This document shows, one piece after another, positions 25,882 to 33,908 of a stretch of 64,000 nt of DNA. The first letter of the stretch is position 1, and each line of letters opens with the position of its first letter. The translations under genes were made by a program, and so were the position numbers. Origin of the DNA: Chromatocurvus sp046260765 (lineage in GTDB: Bacteria > Pseudomonadota > Gammaproteobacteria > Pseudomonadales > Halieaceae); contig JBHEOO010000009.1 in assembly GCA_046260765.1 (NCBI GenBank), positions 30,756 to 94,755 on the forward strand, read 5' to 3'. Under the pieces are notes generated by a model, which was given only the letters and a program-made list of their open reading frames with translations, had not been told where the DNA came from and made no database searches.

Positions 25882-27182
25882 TCGGCTTCATCAGCCTGGG
25901 CTGCCCCAAGGCGCTGGTGGACTCCGAGCGCATACTCACGCAGCTGAAGCTGGACGGCTACGATATCGTCCCCACCTACGAGGATGCCGACGTCGTGGTG
26001 GTGAATACCTGCGGATTCATCGACAGCGCCAAGCAGGAGTCTCTCGACGCCATCCACGAGGCGGTCAGCGAGAACGGTCGCGTGGTCGTCACCGGCTGCA
26101 TGGGTACCGGCAGTGATGCCGAGATCATCAAGGAGCGCTATCCCGGCGTCCTCAACGTGTCCGGCCCGGCCGCCTACGAGGAAGTGGTCTCGGCGGTGCA
26201 CACCCACGTGCCGACGACGCGGGAGCATAACCCTTTCACTGATCTGGTGCCCGGCACGGGGCTGCGTCTGACGCCGCGTCATTATGCCTACCTGAAGATC
26301 TCCGAGGGCTGCAATCATCGCTGCCGTTTCTGCATCATCCCGTCCATGCGCGGGGATCTCGTCAGCCGCCCAATCGGTGACGTGATGGCGGAGGCCGAGG
26401 GACTGGTGCGCAGCGGTGTGCGCGAACTGTTGGTCATTTCCCAGGACACGAGCGCCTATGGTCTGGATCTGCGCTACCGGACCGGGTTCTGGGACGGGCG
26501 CCCGCTGAAAACCGATTTTCTGTCACTCTGCTCGGCGCTGGGCGAACTCGGCGTCTGGGTCCGTCTGCACTATGTCTATCCCTATCCACACGTGGACAGG
26601 GTGCTGCCGCTCATGGCGCAAGGCAAAATACTGCCCTACCTGGACATTCCCTTCCAGCACGGCAGTCCGGCGGTGCTCAAGCGCATGCGCCGTCCCGCCG
26701 CCGCCGAGAAAGTGCTCGACCGCATTCAGGACTGGCGTCGGCAGTGCCCTGACCTGACCCTTCGCAGCACCTTCATTGTCGGATTTCCGGGTGAAACCGA
26801 GGCGGAATTTCAGGAGTTGCTCGACTTTCTGCAGGCGGCGCAGCTCGATCGCGTGGGCTGCTTCCAGTACTCGCCGGTGGCCGGCGCGGCCGCCAACGAT
26901 CTGCCGGACCCGGTGTCCGAGGCCGTCAAGCAGGAGCGCTGGGAGCGCTTCATGGAAACACAGCAGGTCATCTCTGCGAATCGGCAGGCGGCAAAGATCG
27001 GTCGCTGGATCGAGGTGCTGATTGACAGCGTCGATGACAGCGGCGCCACTGGCCGCTCCCGGGCCGATGCGCCGGAAATCGACGGCCTGGTGCATCTCGA
27101 GGGTGTCACCGACCTGCAGCCCGGTGACATTGTCGAGGCGCAGGTCACGGCGGCGGATGAGTACGACCTGTGGGCTGGTTGA
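25866..27182 (+). CDS. rimO: Ribosomal protein S12 methylthiotransferase
   Basis: A radical-SAM iron-sulfur enzyme that methylthiolates Asp88 of ribosomal protein S12. The N-terminal UPF0004 domain has its three cysteines (SLGCPKALVDSE, VNTCGFIDSAK, VTGCMGT). The radical-SAM cluster loop is EGCNHRCRFCIIPSMRG; TRAM sequence is at the C terminus (IEVLIDSV, GLVHLEGV). The 438 residues are typical. A 7-codon frame created by a local duplication precedes the start. Confidence 0.96.
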   Translation: MSSNKVGFISLGCPKALVDSERILTQLKLDGYDIVPTYEDADVVVVNTCGFIDSAKQESLDAIHEAVSENGRVVVTGCMGTGSDAEIIKERYPGVLNVSGPAAYEEVVSAVHTHVPTTREHNPFTDLVPGTGLRLTPRHYAYLKISEGCNHRCRFCIIPSMRGDLVSRPIGDVMAEAEGLVRSGVRELLVISQDTSAYGLDLRYRTGFWDGRPLKTDFLSLCSALGELGVWVRLHYVYPYPHVDRVLPLMAQGKILPYLDIPFQHGSPAVLKRMRRPAAAEKVLDRIQDWRRQCPDLTLRSTFIVGFPGETEAEFQELLDFLQAAQLDRVGCFQYSPVAGAAANDLPDPVSEAVKQERWERFMETQQVISANRQAAKIGRWIEVLIDSVDDSGATGRSRADAPEIDGLVHLEGVTDLQPGDIVEAQVTAADEYDLWAG

Positions 27183-27189
27183 GCCGGCA

Positions 27190-27912
27190 TTGAACATACT
27201 GCTGTTCTCGCCGGAGGAGCGCATTGCAGGCCGGGCGGAAATCCGGCTCAGCGGCTCACGTGCCCGGCATCTCCGCGAAGTGTTCGGGGCCACACCGGGC
27301 AAGCGGCTGCGGGCCGGCGAAATCGGCGGCGCTATCGGCGAGGCCACGCTGGAATCCATCGACAACAATAGCGTTACGCTCAGTTTCTGCGCACAACACG
27401 AGGCGCCGGCAAAACGTCCGCTGACCGTGGTTCTCGCGCTGCCCCGACCGAAGATGCTGCGCCGGATGCTGCGCACAGTCGCCGAGACCGGCGTGCGCGA
27501 GCTGCACCTGGTGAACGCCCAGCGGGTCGAGAAAAGCTACTGGCAGTCGGGCCTGCTCGACGCCGCAACCCTGGAACAGTATCTGCTTGCCGGCCTTGAA
27601 CAGTCGATGGACAGCGTGCTGCCAGAGCTTCAGGTACACCGGGGATTCCGACCATTTGCCGAAGACAGGCTGCCCGCGCTGTCCCGGGGACGGCGTGCCC
27701 TGCTCGCCCACCCGACGGCAGACACGCCCTGCCCTGCCGGCGGCGACACAGACACCCTGCTGATGATCGGCCCCGAAGGAGGGTTCATCGACTACGAAGT
27801 GGACCTCGCCCTGCGCGCAGGGCTGCATCCGGTAGGCCTTGGCACCCGCATTCTGCGCGCGGAGACCGCACTGACCGCAATCCTCGGGCGCTTCCTGACC
27901 GGGGCCGCCTAG
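27190..27912 (+). CDS. rsmE: 16S rRNA (uracil-1498-N3)-methyltransferase
   Basis: A SPOUT-fold methyltransferase acting on the assembled 30S subunit. An N-terminal PUA-like region (LSGSRARHLREVFG) precedes the trefoil-knot domain with LALPRPKMLRRMLRTVAETGV, RVEKSYWQSG, LMIGPEGGFIDYEVDLA and GLGTRILRAETALTAIL. It starts at TTG 27190 (LNILLFSPEER), seven bases after rimO; no better start exists nearby. The last 24 bases, including the stop, are the first copy of a tandem repeat that continues beyond the gene. Confidence 0.92.
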   Translation: MNILLFSPEERIAGRAEIRLSGSRARHLREVFGATPGKRLRAGEIGGAIGEATLESIDNNSVTLSFCAQHEAPAKRPLTVVLALPRPKMLRRMLRTVAETGVRELHLVNAQRVEKSYWQSGLLDAATLEQYLLAGLEQSMDSVLPELQVHRGFRPFAEDRLPALSRGRRALLAHPTADTPCPAGGDTDTLLMIGPEGGFIDYEVDLALRAGLHPVGLGTRILRAETALTAILGRFLTGAA

Positions 27913-27982
27913 CTTGCTCGCAAGGGTCGCCTAGCTCTTCCTCACCGGGGCCGCCTGACTCTTCCTCACCGGGGGCGCCCAG
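27889..27982. repeat. 24-bp tandem repeat, four copies, across the rsmE stop
   Basis: Copies at 27889-27912, 27913-27934 (22 bp, most divergent), 27935-27958 and 27959-27982. The consensus resembles CTCTTCCTCACCGGGG followed by CCGCCTAG. The first copy encodes the rsmE C terminus and stop, and the second and third copies again end in TAG or TGA. The array fills the gap to the convergent msrA. Confidence 0.8.
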
Positions 27983-27998
27983 GGGCCCCACAGCGCAC

Positions 27999-28664
27999 TC
28001 AGGCCTGTGGAACCGCCAGTCCGGCCGGGCAGGCGACGCCGGTTCCGCCCAGTCCGCAGTAGCCGCCAGGATTTTTCGACAGGTATTGCTGGTGGTAATC
28101 CTCGGCATAGAAAAACGGGCCTGCCGGCGCGATTTCGGTGGTAATTCCGCCGTATCCCGCAGCACTCAGGGAGGCCTGAAATGCCTCCCGGGCGGCCTCG
28201 GCCTCCGCCTGCTGCTGGTCATTCATGGTGTAGATGGCCGAGCGATACTGCGTGCCCAGATCATTGCCCTGGCGCATGCCCTGGGTCGGATCATGGCCTT
28301 CCCAGAAACTGCGCAGCAGCTCGGCGTAGCTGATTTTTGCCGGATCGAACACCACGAGTACCGCCTCGGTGTGTCCGGTCTTGCCCGAGCACACCTCCCT
28401 GTAGGTGGGATTCGGCGTGTAACCACCGGCGTAACCCGCTGCCGTGGTGTAAACGCCGGGCAACTTCCAGAACAGACGCTCCACGCCCCAGAAGCAGCCC
28501 ATGCCAAACACCGCCTGCTGCAGCTCCGGTGCAAACGGCCCGGCGAGCGGCGTGCCGAGAACGTCGTGGTGCTGCGGGACCTGCATGGCCTCGCTTCGGC
28601 CCGGCAGCGCATCGTCCGGACCCGGTATCGCGTGCTTGCGCCGCAATTCAAACAGTTTCGACAT
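27999..28664 (-). CDS. msrA: Peptide methionine-S-sulfoxide reductase
   Basis: Reduces the S epimer of methionine sulfoxide in proteins. The catalytic cysteine is in AVFGMGCFWGVERLFW; AAGYAGGYTPNPTYREVCSG, TGHTEAV, FWEGHDPTQGMRQGNDLGTQYRS and YLSKNPGGYCGLGGTG with a resolving cysteine follow. The long N-terminal segment and closeness to E. coli MsrA mark the enterobacterial-type subfamily. The start is ATG 28664 (MSKLFELRRKHAIPG); longer in-frame starts run to 28718. Confidence 0.95.
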   Translation of the reverse strand: MSKLFELRRKHAIPGPDDALPGRSEAMQVPQHHDVLGTPLAGPFAPELQQAVFGMGCFWGVERLFWKLPGVYTTAAGYAGGYTPNPTYREVCSGKTGHTEAVLVVFDPAKISYAELLRSFWEGHDPTQGMRQGNDLGTQYRSAIYTMNDQQQAEAEAAREAFQASLSAAGYGGITTEIAPAGPFFYAEDYHQQYLSKNPGGYCGLGGTGVACPAGLAVPQA

Positions 28665-28831
28665 GCTGGGTAACTCCATCATCCAAAAGCCACAAGGGTG
28701 AAGGTCTTTCACCTGCATTGTAATACGGCTGGAGGCAGGAAACAGGCCTGTGGCGGTTGGTACGGCCTCGGCTTCACTATACTATTCCATCTCTTATGCA
28801 CTACCCGGAACACAGCCGGTATCCGCTCAAC

Positions 28832-29518
28832 ATGGCAAAACCACCCAGCAAGAATCACCAGACCGGAGACGTCGCCCGCTTCCTGCAGAAGCAGCGCGCC
28901 ATCCGCCAGTTCGTGGATCATAACCCGCGGCTCATGTTCGCTATTGACGCGACCGCCAGTCGCCAGCCGACCTGGGATATGGCCTGCCACCTTCAGGCCG
29001 AGATGTTCAGTGCCACCGCCCCGCTAGCCGCCCTCTCTGTGCAGCTGTGCTTCTACCGGGGCTTCCGCACCTTTCAGGCCTCCGGCTGGCTCAGTGACAC
29101 TGCCACGCTGCGCGAACTGATGAGCCGGGTTCGCTGTGAAGCCGGGCAGACACAGCTGCAGCGCGTACTTCGCCACGGCCTCGACGAGCATTCCCGGGTG
29201 CCCGTGCGGGCACTGGTGTTCATCGGCGACGCCATTGAGGAACCCGTTGGCAGCCTGCTCGATCTGGCGGGCCAGTGCGGATTGCGCAAGCTGCCGCTGT
29301 TTCTTTTCCAGGAAGGGGCGAACGCGACAGTGCGGCAGACCCTGCAGCAGATGGCGTCCCTCAGCGGCGGCGCGCACTGTAGCTTTGACCACAGCAGCGC
29401 CAGAACACTGCAGGAGCTGCTCGGCGCCGTGGCGCGCTTTGCCGCCGGTGGACGCCGCGCGCTGCAGGACGATCGCTCGGGAGGTGCTAGACTGCTTCTC
29501 TCGCAAATGAAGGACTGA
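28832..29518 (+). CDS. VWA-like domain protein
   Basis: About 228 residues, no signal peptide. MFAIDATASRQPTWDMACHLQ looks like a von Willebrand A metal-site strand (Asp-x-Thr-x-Ser, with Thr in place of the usual first Ser); VRALVFIGDAIEE and RKLPLFLFQEG fit later strands of the same fold. It is nine bases before a membrane J-protein gene and probably co-transcribed with it. The pairing suggests a chaperone-linked role at the inner membrane, but the function is unknown. I use ATG 28832 (MAKPPSKNHQ); an in-frame start at 28757 is less likely. Confidence 0.7.
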   Translation: MAKPPSKNHQTGDVARFLQKQRAIRQFVDHNPRLMFAIDATASRQPTWDMACHLQAEMFSATAPLAALSVQLCFYRGFRTFQASGWLSDTATLRELMSRVRCEAGQTQLQRVLRHGLDEHSRVPVRALVFIGDAIEEPVGSLLDLAGQCGLRKLPLFLFQEGANATVRQTLQQMASLSGGAHCSFDHSSARTLQELLGAVARFAAGGRRALQDDRSGGARLLLSQMKD

Positions 29519-29527
29519 GGAAGCCCG

Positions 29528-30250
29528 GTGCCAAAACTCGTACTGCTGCTGGCGGTCATTGCCGTTTTCTACATTCTGCTGAAGCGCGTGCAGGGCCTGC
29601 CGCCGCATTTGCGGCGCGCGGAAACCACCAAGATTGCCATCGGCGGCGCCGTGGTCGTGGTGGTCATTCTCACCATGATGGGCAAAATGCACTGGGTGGG
29701 CGCCGCCCTGACCGGTCTGCTGGTGATCATGCGCCAATCCCTTCCGCTGCTGCTGCGCTTTTTCCCGGTCTTGAACCAGTGGTGGCAACAGCGCGCGCAG
29801 GCCGGCAATGGCAAAAACTCCAAGGTCAGTACCCGCATCCTCGCGATGTACCTGAACCACGAGAGCGGGACACTGTCCGGGGAGGTACTGCAGGGCCCCT
29901 ATGCCCAGTGGCGCCTCGATGAAATGGATCGAGGTCAGCTTGACGACCTGCGAAACTACTGCCTCCAGGAAGATCCGGAATCTGTACAGCTGCTTGACTC
30001 GTATCTGGAGCAGCGTTTTCCGGGCGCTGACACGGGCGGGAACAACGCCGGTGCCGGCGATGTCAACAATGGTGCCATGAACCGGCGCGAGGCGATGCAG
30101 ATTCTCGGCATCAACGACGATGCGTCCCGGGATGACATCGTTGCCGCCCATCGCAAACTGATGCAGAAATTGCACCCAGACCGCGGCGGCAGTGATTATC
30201 TGGCCGCAAAAATCAACGAGGCAAAGGATTTTCTGCTTGCACAACGCTGA
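29528..30250 (+). CDS. Membrane-anchored J-domain protein, Pam18/TIM14-like
   Basis: A J-protein of 240 residues built like mitochondrial Pam18. Two hydrophobic helices are at the N terminus (about 2-18 and 36-72), a middle cytosolic segment has an acidic amphipathic region (MAMYLNHESG-like stretch and WRLDEMDRGQLDDLRNYC), and a C-terminal J domain (about 178-240) has MNRREAMQILGINDDASRDD and the HPD motif in KLHPDRGGSDYLA. It would recruit DnaK to the inner membrane. It starts at GTG 29528. Neighbours are the VWA-like gene and an 82-residue protein. Confidence 0.85.
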   Translation: MPKLVLLLAVIAVFYILLKRVQGLPPHLRRAETTKIAIGGAVVVVVILTMMGKMHWVGAALTGLLVIMRQSLPLLLRFFPVLNQWWQQRAQAGNGKNSKVSTRILAMYLNHESGTLSGEVLQGPYAQWRLDEMDRGQLDDLRNYCLQEDPESVQLLDSYLEQRFPGADTGGNNAGAGDVNNGAMNRREAMQILGINDDASRDDIVAAHRKLMQKLHPDRGGSDYLAAKINEAKDFLLAQR

Positions 30251-30262
30251 TCAGGAGACAGC

Positions 30263-30511
30263 ATGACAGAGGTTTTTGTTATCCGGGACCAGAACGGCTG
30301 TTACTGGGGCAAGTCGAAGGAGTGGCAGGACGGGCGCGATCCCAGGCAGCTGGCGCGCTACCGGCACCGCGACGAGGCGGTGAACACGCTGGTCGAGATC
30401 AGCGCCCGGGACATCGATCTGCGCGGCGAGATTATTTCTGCCGCCCTCAGTGAACGCGGCGAACCACAGGTTGCCCCCGGGCGCTTGAAGCTGGCAGACG
30501 AGACCCCATAA
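30263..30511 (+). CDS. Small conserved-looking protein of unknown function
   Basis: An 82-residue soluble protein, MTEVFVIRDQNGCYWGKSKE..., rich in charged residues, with an Asp/Arg-rich middle (RHRDEAVNTLVEISARDIDLRGE). It has an AGGAG ribosome site and lies 12 bases after the J-protein gene and 34 before htpX. I do not recognise the family. The aromatic, strand-like N terminus hints at a small beta-fold. Confidence 0.7.
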   Translation: MTEVFVIRDQNGCYWGKSKEWQDGRDPRQLARYRHRDEAVNTLVEISARDIDLRGEIISAALSERGEPQVAPGRLKLADETP

Positions 30512-30545
30512 CACCGCTACCTAAACAATCAGGATTCCTATAGCC

Positions 30546-31436
30546 ATGCCCATGCGCATCGTGTTATTTCTTGCGACCAACCTTGCCGTATTGGTACTGG
30601 TCGGCACCATTTTCAACCTGCTCGGCTTTCAGGGCCTGCTGCAGGAGAATGGGGTCGATCTGAACCTGCAGGCGCTGCTGGTCTTCTGTGCCCTGTTCGG
30701 CTTCGGTGGCTCGTTCATCTCCCTGCTGATATCAAAGTGGATGGCGAAGCGCAGCACCGGCGCCTACGTCATTACACAGGCGCGTAACCGCGACGAGCAG
30801 TGGCTTCTCGATACCACGCGGGAACTGGCCGGAAAGGCCGGCATCGGCATGCCGGAAGTTGCCATTTTCCCATCGGAATCACCCAACGCCTTTGCCACCG
30901 GCTGGAACCGCAATGCGGCACTTGTCGCTGTGAGCGCCGGCATGCTGCGCCAGTTCCCCCGCGAGGAAGTCCGCGCAGTAATGGGCCATGAGATCGGCCA
31001 CGTCGCCAACGGCGATATGGTGACGCTGACGCTGATTCAGGGCGTGGTGAACACCTTTGTCATGTTCTTCGCCCGTATCATCGGGCACACGGTTGACCGC
31101 GTGGTGTTCAAGACCGAGCGCGGCTACGGCATTGGCTATTTTATCGTGACCATCGTTGCTGAAATCGTCCTCGGCTTCCTCGCCAGCATGATCGTGTTCA
31201 AGTTCTCTCGCTGGCGGGAATTCCGTGCCGACGCCGCGGCAGCCACACTCACCGACCGCGCCGCCATGATTGGTGCGCTGGACCGTCTGCGCCAGCAACA
31301 GCCGCAGCAGAAAGACCTGCCTGGGGAACTGACGGCATTCGGCATCAGCGAGCAGCTCAAGCAGGGCCTTGGTCGGCTGTTCAGTTCTCATCCGCCACTG
31401 GAAGAGCGCATCCGCGCACTCAAGGGTAATCAATGA
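30546..31436 (+). CDS. htpX: Membrane zinc metalloprotease HtpX
   Basis: An M48 protease that degrades misfolded inner-membrane proteins, part of the Cpx/heat envelope response in E. coli. Four hydrophobic helices; the zinc site is GHEIGHVANGD, and the third ligand is Glu in WREFRADAAA. The 296 residues and MPMRIVLFLATNLAVLVLV start are typical. It lies downstream of the J-protein module and overlaps the DUF1499 gene by ATGA, giving an envelope quality-control run that ends with a Deg-type protease. Confidence 0.96.
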   Translation: MPMRIVLFLATNLAVLVLVGTIFNLLGFQGLLQENGVDLNLQALLVFCALFGFGGSFISLLISKWMAKRSTGAYVITQARNRDEQWLLDTTRELAGKAGIGMPEVAIFPSESPNAFATGWNRNAALVAVSAGMLRQFPREEVRAVMGHEIGHVANGDMVTLTLIQGVVNTFVMFFARIIGHTVDRVVFKTERGYGIGYFIVTIVAEIVLGFLASMIVFKFSRWREFRADAAAATLTDRAAMIGALDRLRQQQPQQKDLPGELTAFGISEQLKQGLGRLFSSHPPLEERIRALKGNQ

Positions 31437-32146
31437 ACGCTATTTCGCGCGCCATCCGCTGGCCAGGGTATCTGGCCGTCTCGCTGCTGCTGCTGATACC
31501 GATTGCCGTGCTCATGGTGCGTTCGGGCAACTGGCAACAGGGCCTGATCCTTTACGCGCTGGCCTGTGCCGTAAGCGCCGTGCTGCTGCTGTGGTTCATT
31601 GTGGCGCTGGTCCTGCCGAGATTTCGCGAACAGCGCGGCGCGGTGCTGGGTTTCGGCGCCGCTACCGTTCCCGGCGTCCTGCTTCTGGCCCTGGTACTGA
31701 CGGGGCGAGACGTCCCGCCAATCCACGATATCACCACGGACGTGACTGACCCGCCACGTTTCTCCAGGGTCGTGGTCGAAGCGCGCGGTGACACCTCAAA
31801 TGCACTGGAGATCGATGGCGAGGTGATCGAGCAGCAGATAGCAGCTTACCCTGACCTCGACACGCTGGTATCAGAAACCTCCATCCGCGATACCTTTCAA
31901 CGCAGCGAAAAGATCGCACGGGACCTCGGTTGGGAGATTATCAACGCCGATCTCAATGGCGGCAGAATCGAGGCCGTCGACACCACCGCTATCATGGGCT
32001 TCAAGGACGATGTGGTGATTCGCGTGCGCAGCAACGCCGACGGCACCATGGTGGATCTGCGCTCTGTGTCTCGCGTCGGCGAAAGCGATCTCGGCGCCAA
32101 TGCCGATCGCATCCGGGCCTTCAGCGAAGCCTTCCGTCAGGGGTGA
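31433..32146 (+). CDS. DUF1499 membrane protein
   Basis: Residues 1-110 contain three hydrophobic helices; residues 110-237 form a DUF1499 domain (PPIHDITTDVTDPPRF, VSETSIRDTFQRSEKIARDLGWEI, FKDDVVIRVRSN, DLRSVSRVGESDLGANADRI). The domain is widespread in proteobacteria and plants with no fixed function. It is coupled to htpX by ATGA and followed five bases later by the Deg-type protease. Confidence 0.82.
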   Translation: MNAISRAIRWPGYLAVSLLLLIPIAVLMVRSGNWQQGLILYALACAVSAVLLLWFIVALVLPRFREQRGAVLGFGAATVPGVLLLALVLTGRDVPPIHDITTDVTDPPRFSRVVVEARGDTSNALEIDGEVIEQQIAAYPDLDTLVSETSIRDTFQRSEKIARDLGWEIINADLNGGRIEAVDTTAIMGFKDDVVIRVRSNADGTMVDLRSVSRVGESDLGANADRIRAFSEAFRQG

Positions 32147-32151
32147 GTGCA

Positions 32152-33318
32152 ATGAACGATGTTCTGGTGACAGCTGGCCGCACTCTGGTGGCGGTAACGC
32201 TCTGTGTTTTTGCCGTTGCCTGCAGTGCCGACTCGGACAGGAGAAGCGCACCAGACAGTCGTTTAGACACACGCTCAGACAATCGCCCAGACAGTCTCCC
32301 AGACAGTCGCGCAGACAGTCTCCTGGCACAGGCTAACTACACCGACTTCGCCACCGACGACGAAACCAACAGCATGCAGGTGTTCAGCACTGCCAGCCCG
32401 GCGGTGGTCAACGTCACCAGCTCCACCCTGCGGCGCAGCCTGTTCAACCTGAACGTGCAGGAAATACCGCGCGGTTCCGGCACCGGATTTGTGTGGAACA
32501 GCAGCGGACTGATCGTCACCAACTTCCACGTGATTGCCGGAGCCCAGAAGCTGACCGTCAGCCTGCAGGATCGCAGCGAGTACAGCGCCGAAGTGATCGG
32601 CGTGGCGCCGGAAAAAGATCTCGCGGTACTGCGTCTGCTCGACCCGCCCGAGGAACTGGTAACGCTGCCTCTGGGCGACTCCTCCGAGCTCGCGGTAGGC
32701 CGCAAGGTGCTGGCTATCGGCAATCCCTTCGGCCTGGACACGACCCTGACCACCGGCGTCGTGAGTGCACTCGGTCGGGAAATCCGCGCACCCAGCAATC
32801 GCCGCATCCGCGGCGTCATACAGACGGACGCGGCGATCAACCCGGGCAACTCCGGCGGACCGCTCCTCAATTCACTGGGTCAGCTGGTGGGCGTCAACAC
32901 GGCCATCTACAGTCCCAGCGGCGCCAGTGCCGGCATCGGTTTTGCCATTCCCGTCAACACTGTGAAGGACGTGGTACCGCAGCTGATCAGCTACGGCCGA
33001 ATGCTGCGTCCCATCATGGGCCTGGAGCTCGCCGGTGACGGCTGGATACGCCGTTACGGTATCAAGGGCCTGCCGATCGTGCGCGTCTTCCCGGATCTGC
33101 CCGCCGATCGCTCTGGACTGAGTGGCGCTTTCCGCAATGCGCGGGGAGATATCGTTCTGGGCGACGTGATCATGGCCATCGACGGCCAGCCGATTCGCAG
33201 CAATGATGATTATCTGTCGATTCTGGAAAAGCGCAAGATCGGTCAGAGTATCACGGTGACCGTGCGGCGGGGCGAGGAAACGCGGGACGTCAAGGTGACG
33301 CTCAGCGAGTCGCAATAG
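32152..33318 (+). CDS. Deg/HtrA-type serine protease with one PDZ domain, probable lipoprotein
   Basis: A trypsin-like envelope protease. The catalytic triad is seen as His in VTNFHVIAG, Asp in EKDLAVLRL and Ser in NPGNSGGPLLN. One C-terminal PDZ domain (residues about 280-385, IVLGDVIMAIDGQPI) makes it DegS/AlgW-like in layout, though the PDZ start resembles plant and cyanobacterial Deg proteins. The N terminus ends FAVACSADS, a possible lipobox with Cys24 and Ser at +2, so anchoring may be by lipid, not by a helix. A 24-residue linker of Asp-x-Arg-x repeats (12-bp DNA repeats) follows. It starts at ATG 32152. Confidence 0.88.
   Translation: MNDVLVTAGRTLVAVTLCVFAVACSADSDRRSAPDSRLDTRSDNRPDSLPDSRADSLLAQANYTDFATDDETNSMQVFSTASPAVVNVTSSTLRRSLFNLNVQEIPRGSGTGFVWNSSGLIVTNFHVIAGAQKLTVSLQDRSEYSAEVIGVAPEKDLAVLRLLDPPEELVTLPLGDSSELAVGRKVLAIGNPFGLDTTLTTGVVSALGREIRAPSNRRIRGVIQTDAAINPGNSGGPLLNSLGQLVGVNTAIYSPSGASAGIGFAIPVNTVKDVVPQLISYGRMLRPIMGLELAGDGWIRRYGIKGLPIVRVFPDLPADRSGLSGAFRNARGDIVLGDVIMAIDGQPIRSNDDYLSILEKRKIGQSITVTVRRGEETRDVKVTLSESQ
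32252..32323 (+). repeat. 12-bp tandem repeat, six copies, in the Deg protease linker
   Basis: Units close to CAGACAGTCGCC; copies 4 and 6 are identical, and copy 2 is the most diverged. Each unit encodes Asp-Ser-Arg/Leu-x. Because the unit is four codons, gain or loss of copies keeps the frame and only changes linker length between the membrane anchor and the protease. Confidence 0.88.
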
Positions 33319-33347
33319 AGCGTTAACTGCGTAATGCGGAGCCGGCT

Positions 33348-33428
33348 ATGCAGTGGAGAGTATGGAAGTGGATTTTACTGGCGGTGTTCCTGACCGCGCT
33401 GGGTGTGGTGCAGTTTATTCCGGCTTGA
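33348..33428 (+). CDS. Possible 26-residue single-helix membrane peptide
   Basis: Reads MQWRVWKWILLAVFLTALG and ends VVQFIPA, a Trp-rich basic start followed by one hydrophobic helix. A GGAG site is seven bases before the ATG, and the gene sits 29 bases after the protease stop. Size and composition fit the class of small membrane regulators. No homologue is known to me, so expression is unproven. Confidence 0.5.
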   Translation: MQWRVWKWILLAVFLTALGVVQFIPA

Positions 33429-33448
33429 AGGCATCTTTAGCGTGACTG

Positions 33449-33480
33449 CGTGTCGGGCGGCGATGGGCCGCGCCGACACG
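33449..33480. terminator. Long inverted repeat between convergent genes
   Basis: CGTGTCGG and GCGGC pair with GCCGC and CCGACACG across a GATGG loop, 13 pairs with one bulged base. No T run on either side, so a Rho-independent role is doubtful. It lies 20 bases past the small peptide and 15 before the end of the minus-strand gene. Confidence 0.5.
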
Positions 33481-33494
33481 CCCCTGCGCGATGA

Positions 33495-33884
33495 CTACTT
33501 GAAGGTGATCTCACGGACGAGCATGTCGCCCATGATGGTCCTCAACTCGCCGCGATCAATCGCCAGTTCCCGACTCTTTTCCTGGGAGCCAACAATCTCA
33601 TCGACCATTTCTTCCCAGTACTCCCAGGGGGTATCCAGCATGTCGGCTGCCGACGTCCACTGCACCATCAGCCACAGGTCCGGCTCATTCTCCCGCGGAT
33701 GCACATTGGCCATCATGTGGTAGCTGACAAGCTTGCCATCGGCTTTCAACTTTTCCATCTCGCTGCGCCAAAGGCCGCTGATATCCTCGATGTAGGCGTC
33801 AAACTTTGCCGGCATGATCTTCATGGGCCAGGACTCAAACCGCGAAACGGGGTGTTCATTTTTTCTGTGCATGGTAAAAGACAA
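33495..33884 (-). CDS. Hypothetical protein, 129 residues
   Basis: A soluble protein rich in Met, Trp and acidic residues (WLMVQWTSAADMLDTPWEYWEEMVDEIVGS), without signal or membrane segment. The pattern MKIMPAKFDAYIED, then LVSYHMMANVHPRENEPDLWLMVQW, suggests a ferredoxin-like dimeric alpha-beta barrel, but that is a guess. It starts at TTG 33884 or ATG 33872. It is a lone minus-strand gene, divergent from the acylase gene. Confidence 0.65.
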   Translation of the reverse strand: MSFTMHRKNEHPVSRFESWPMKIMPAKFDAYIEDISGLWRSEMEKLKADGKLVSYHMMANVHPRENEPDLWLMVQWTSAADMLDTPWEYWEEMVDEIVGSQEKSRELAIDRGELRTIMGDMLVREITFK

Positions 33885-33908
33885 GGACGAACCTGACTGA
33901 GGCCTCCC

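Noticed and set aside
29024..30244. A 406-codon minus-strand frame over the VWA and J-protein genes
   Set aside because: It spans two plus-strand genes, one with an intact J domain, and has no start signal or motif.
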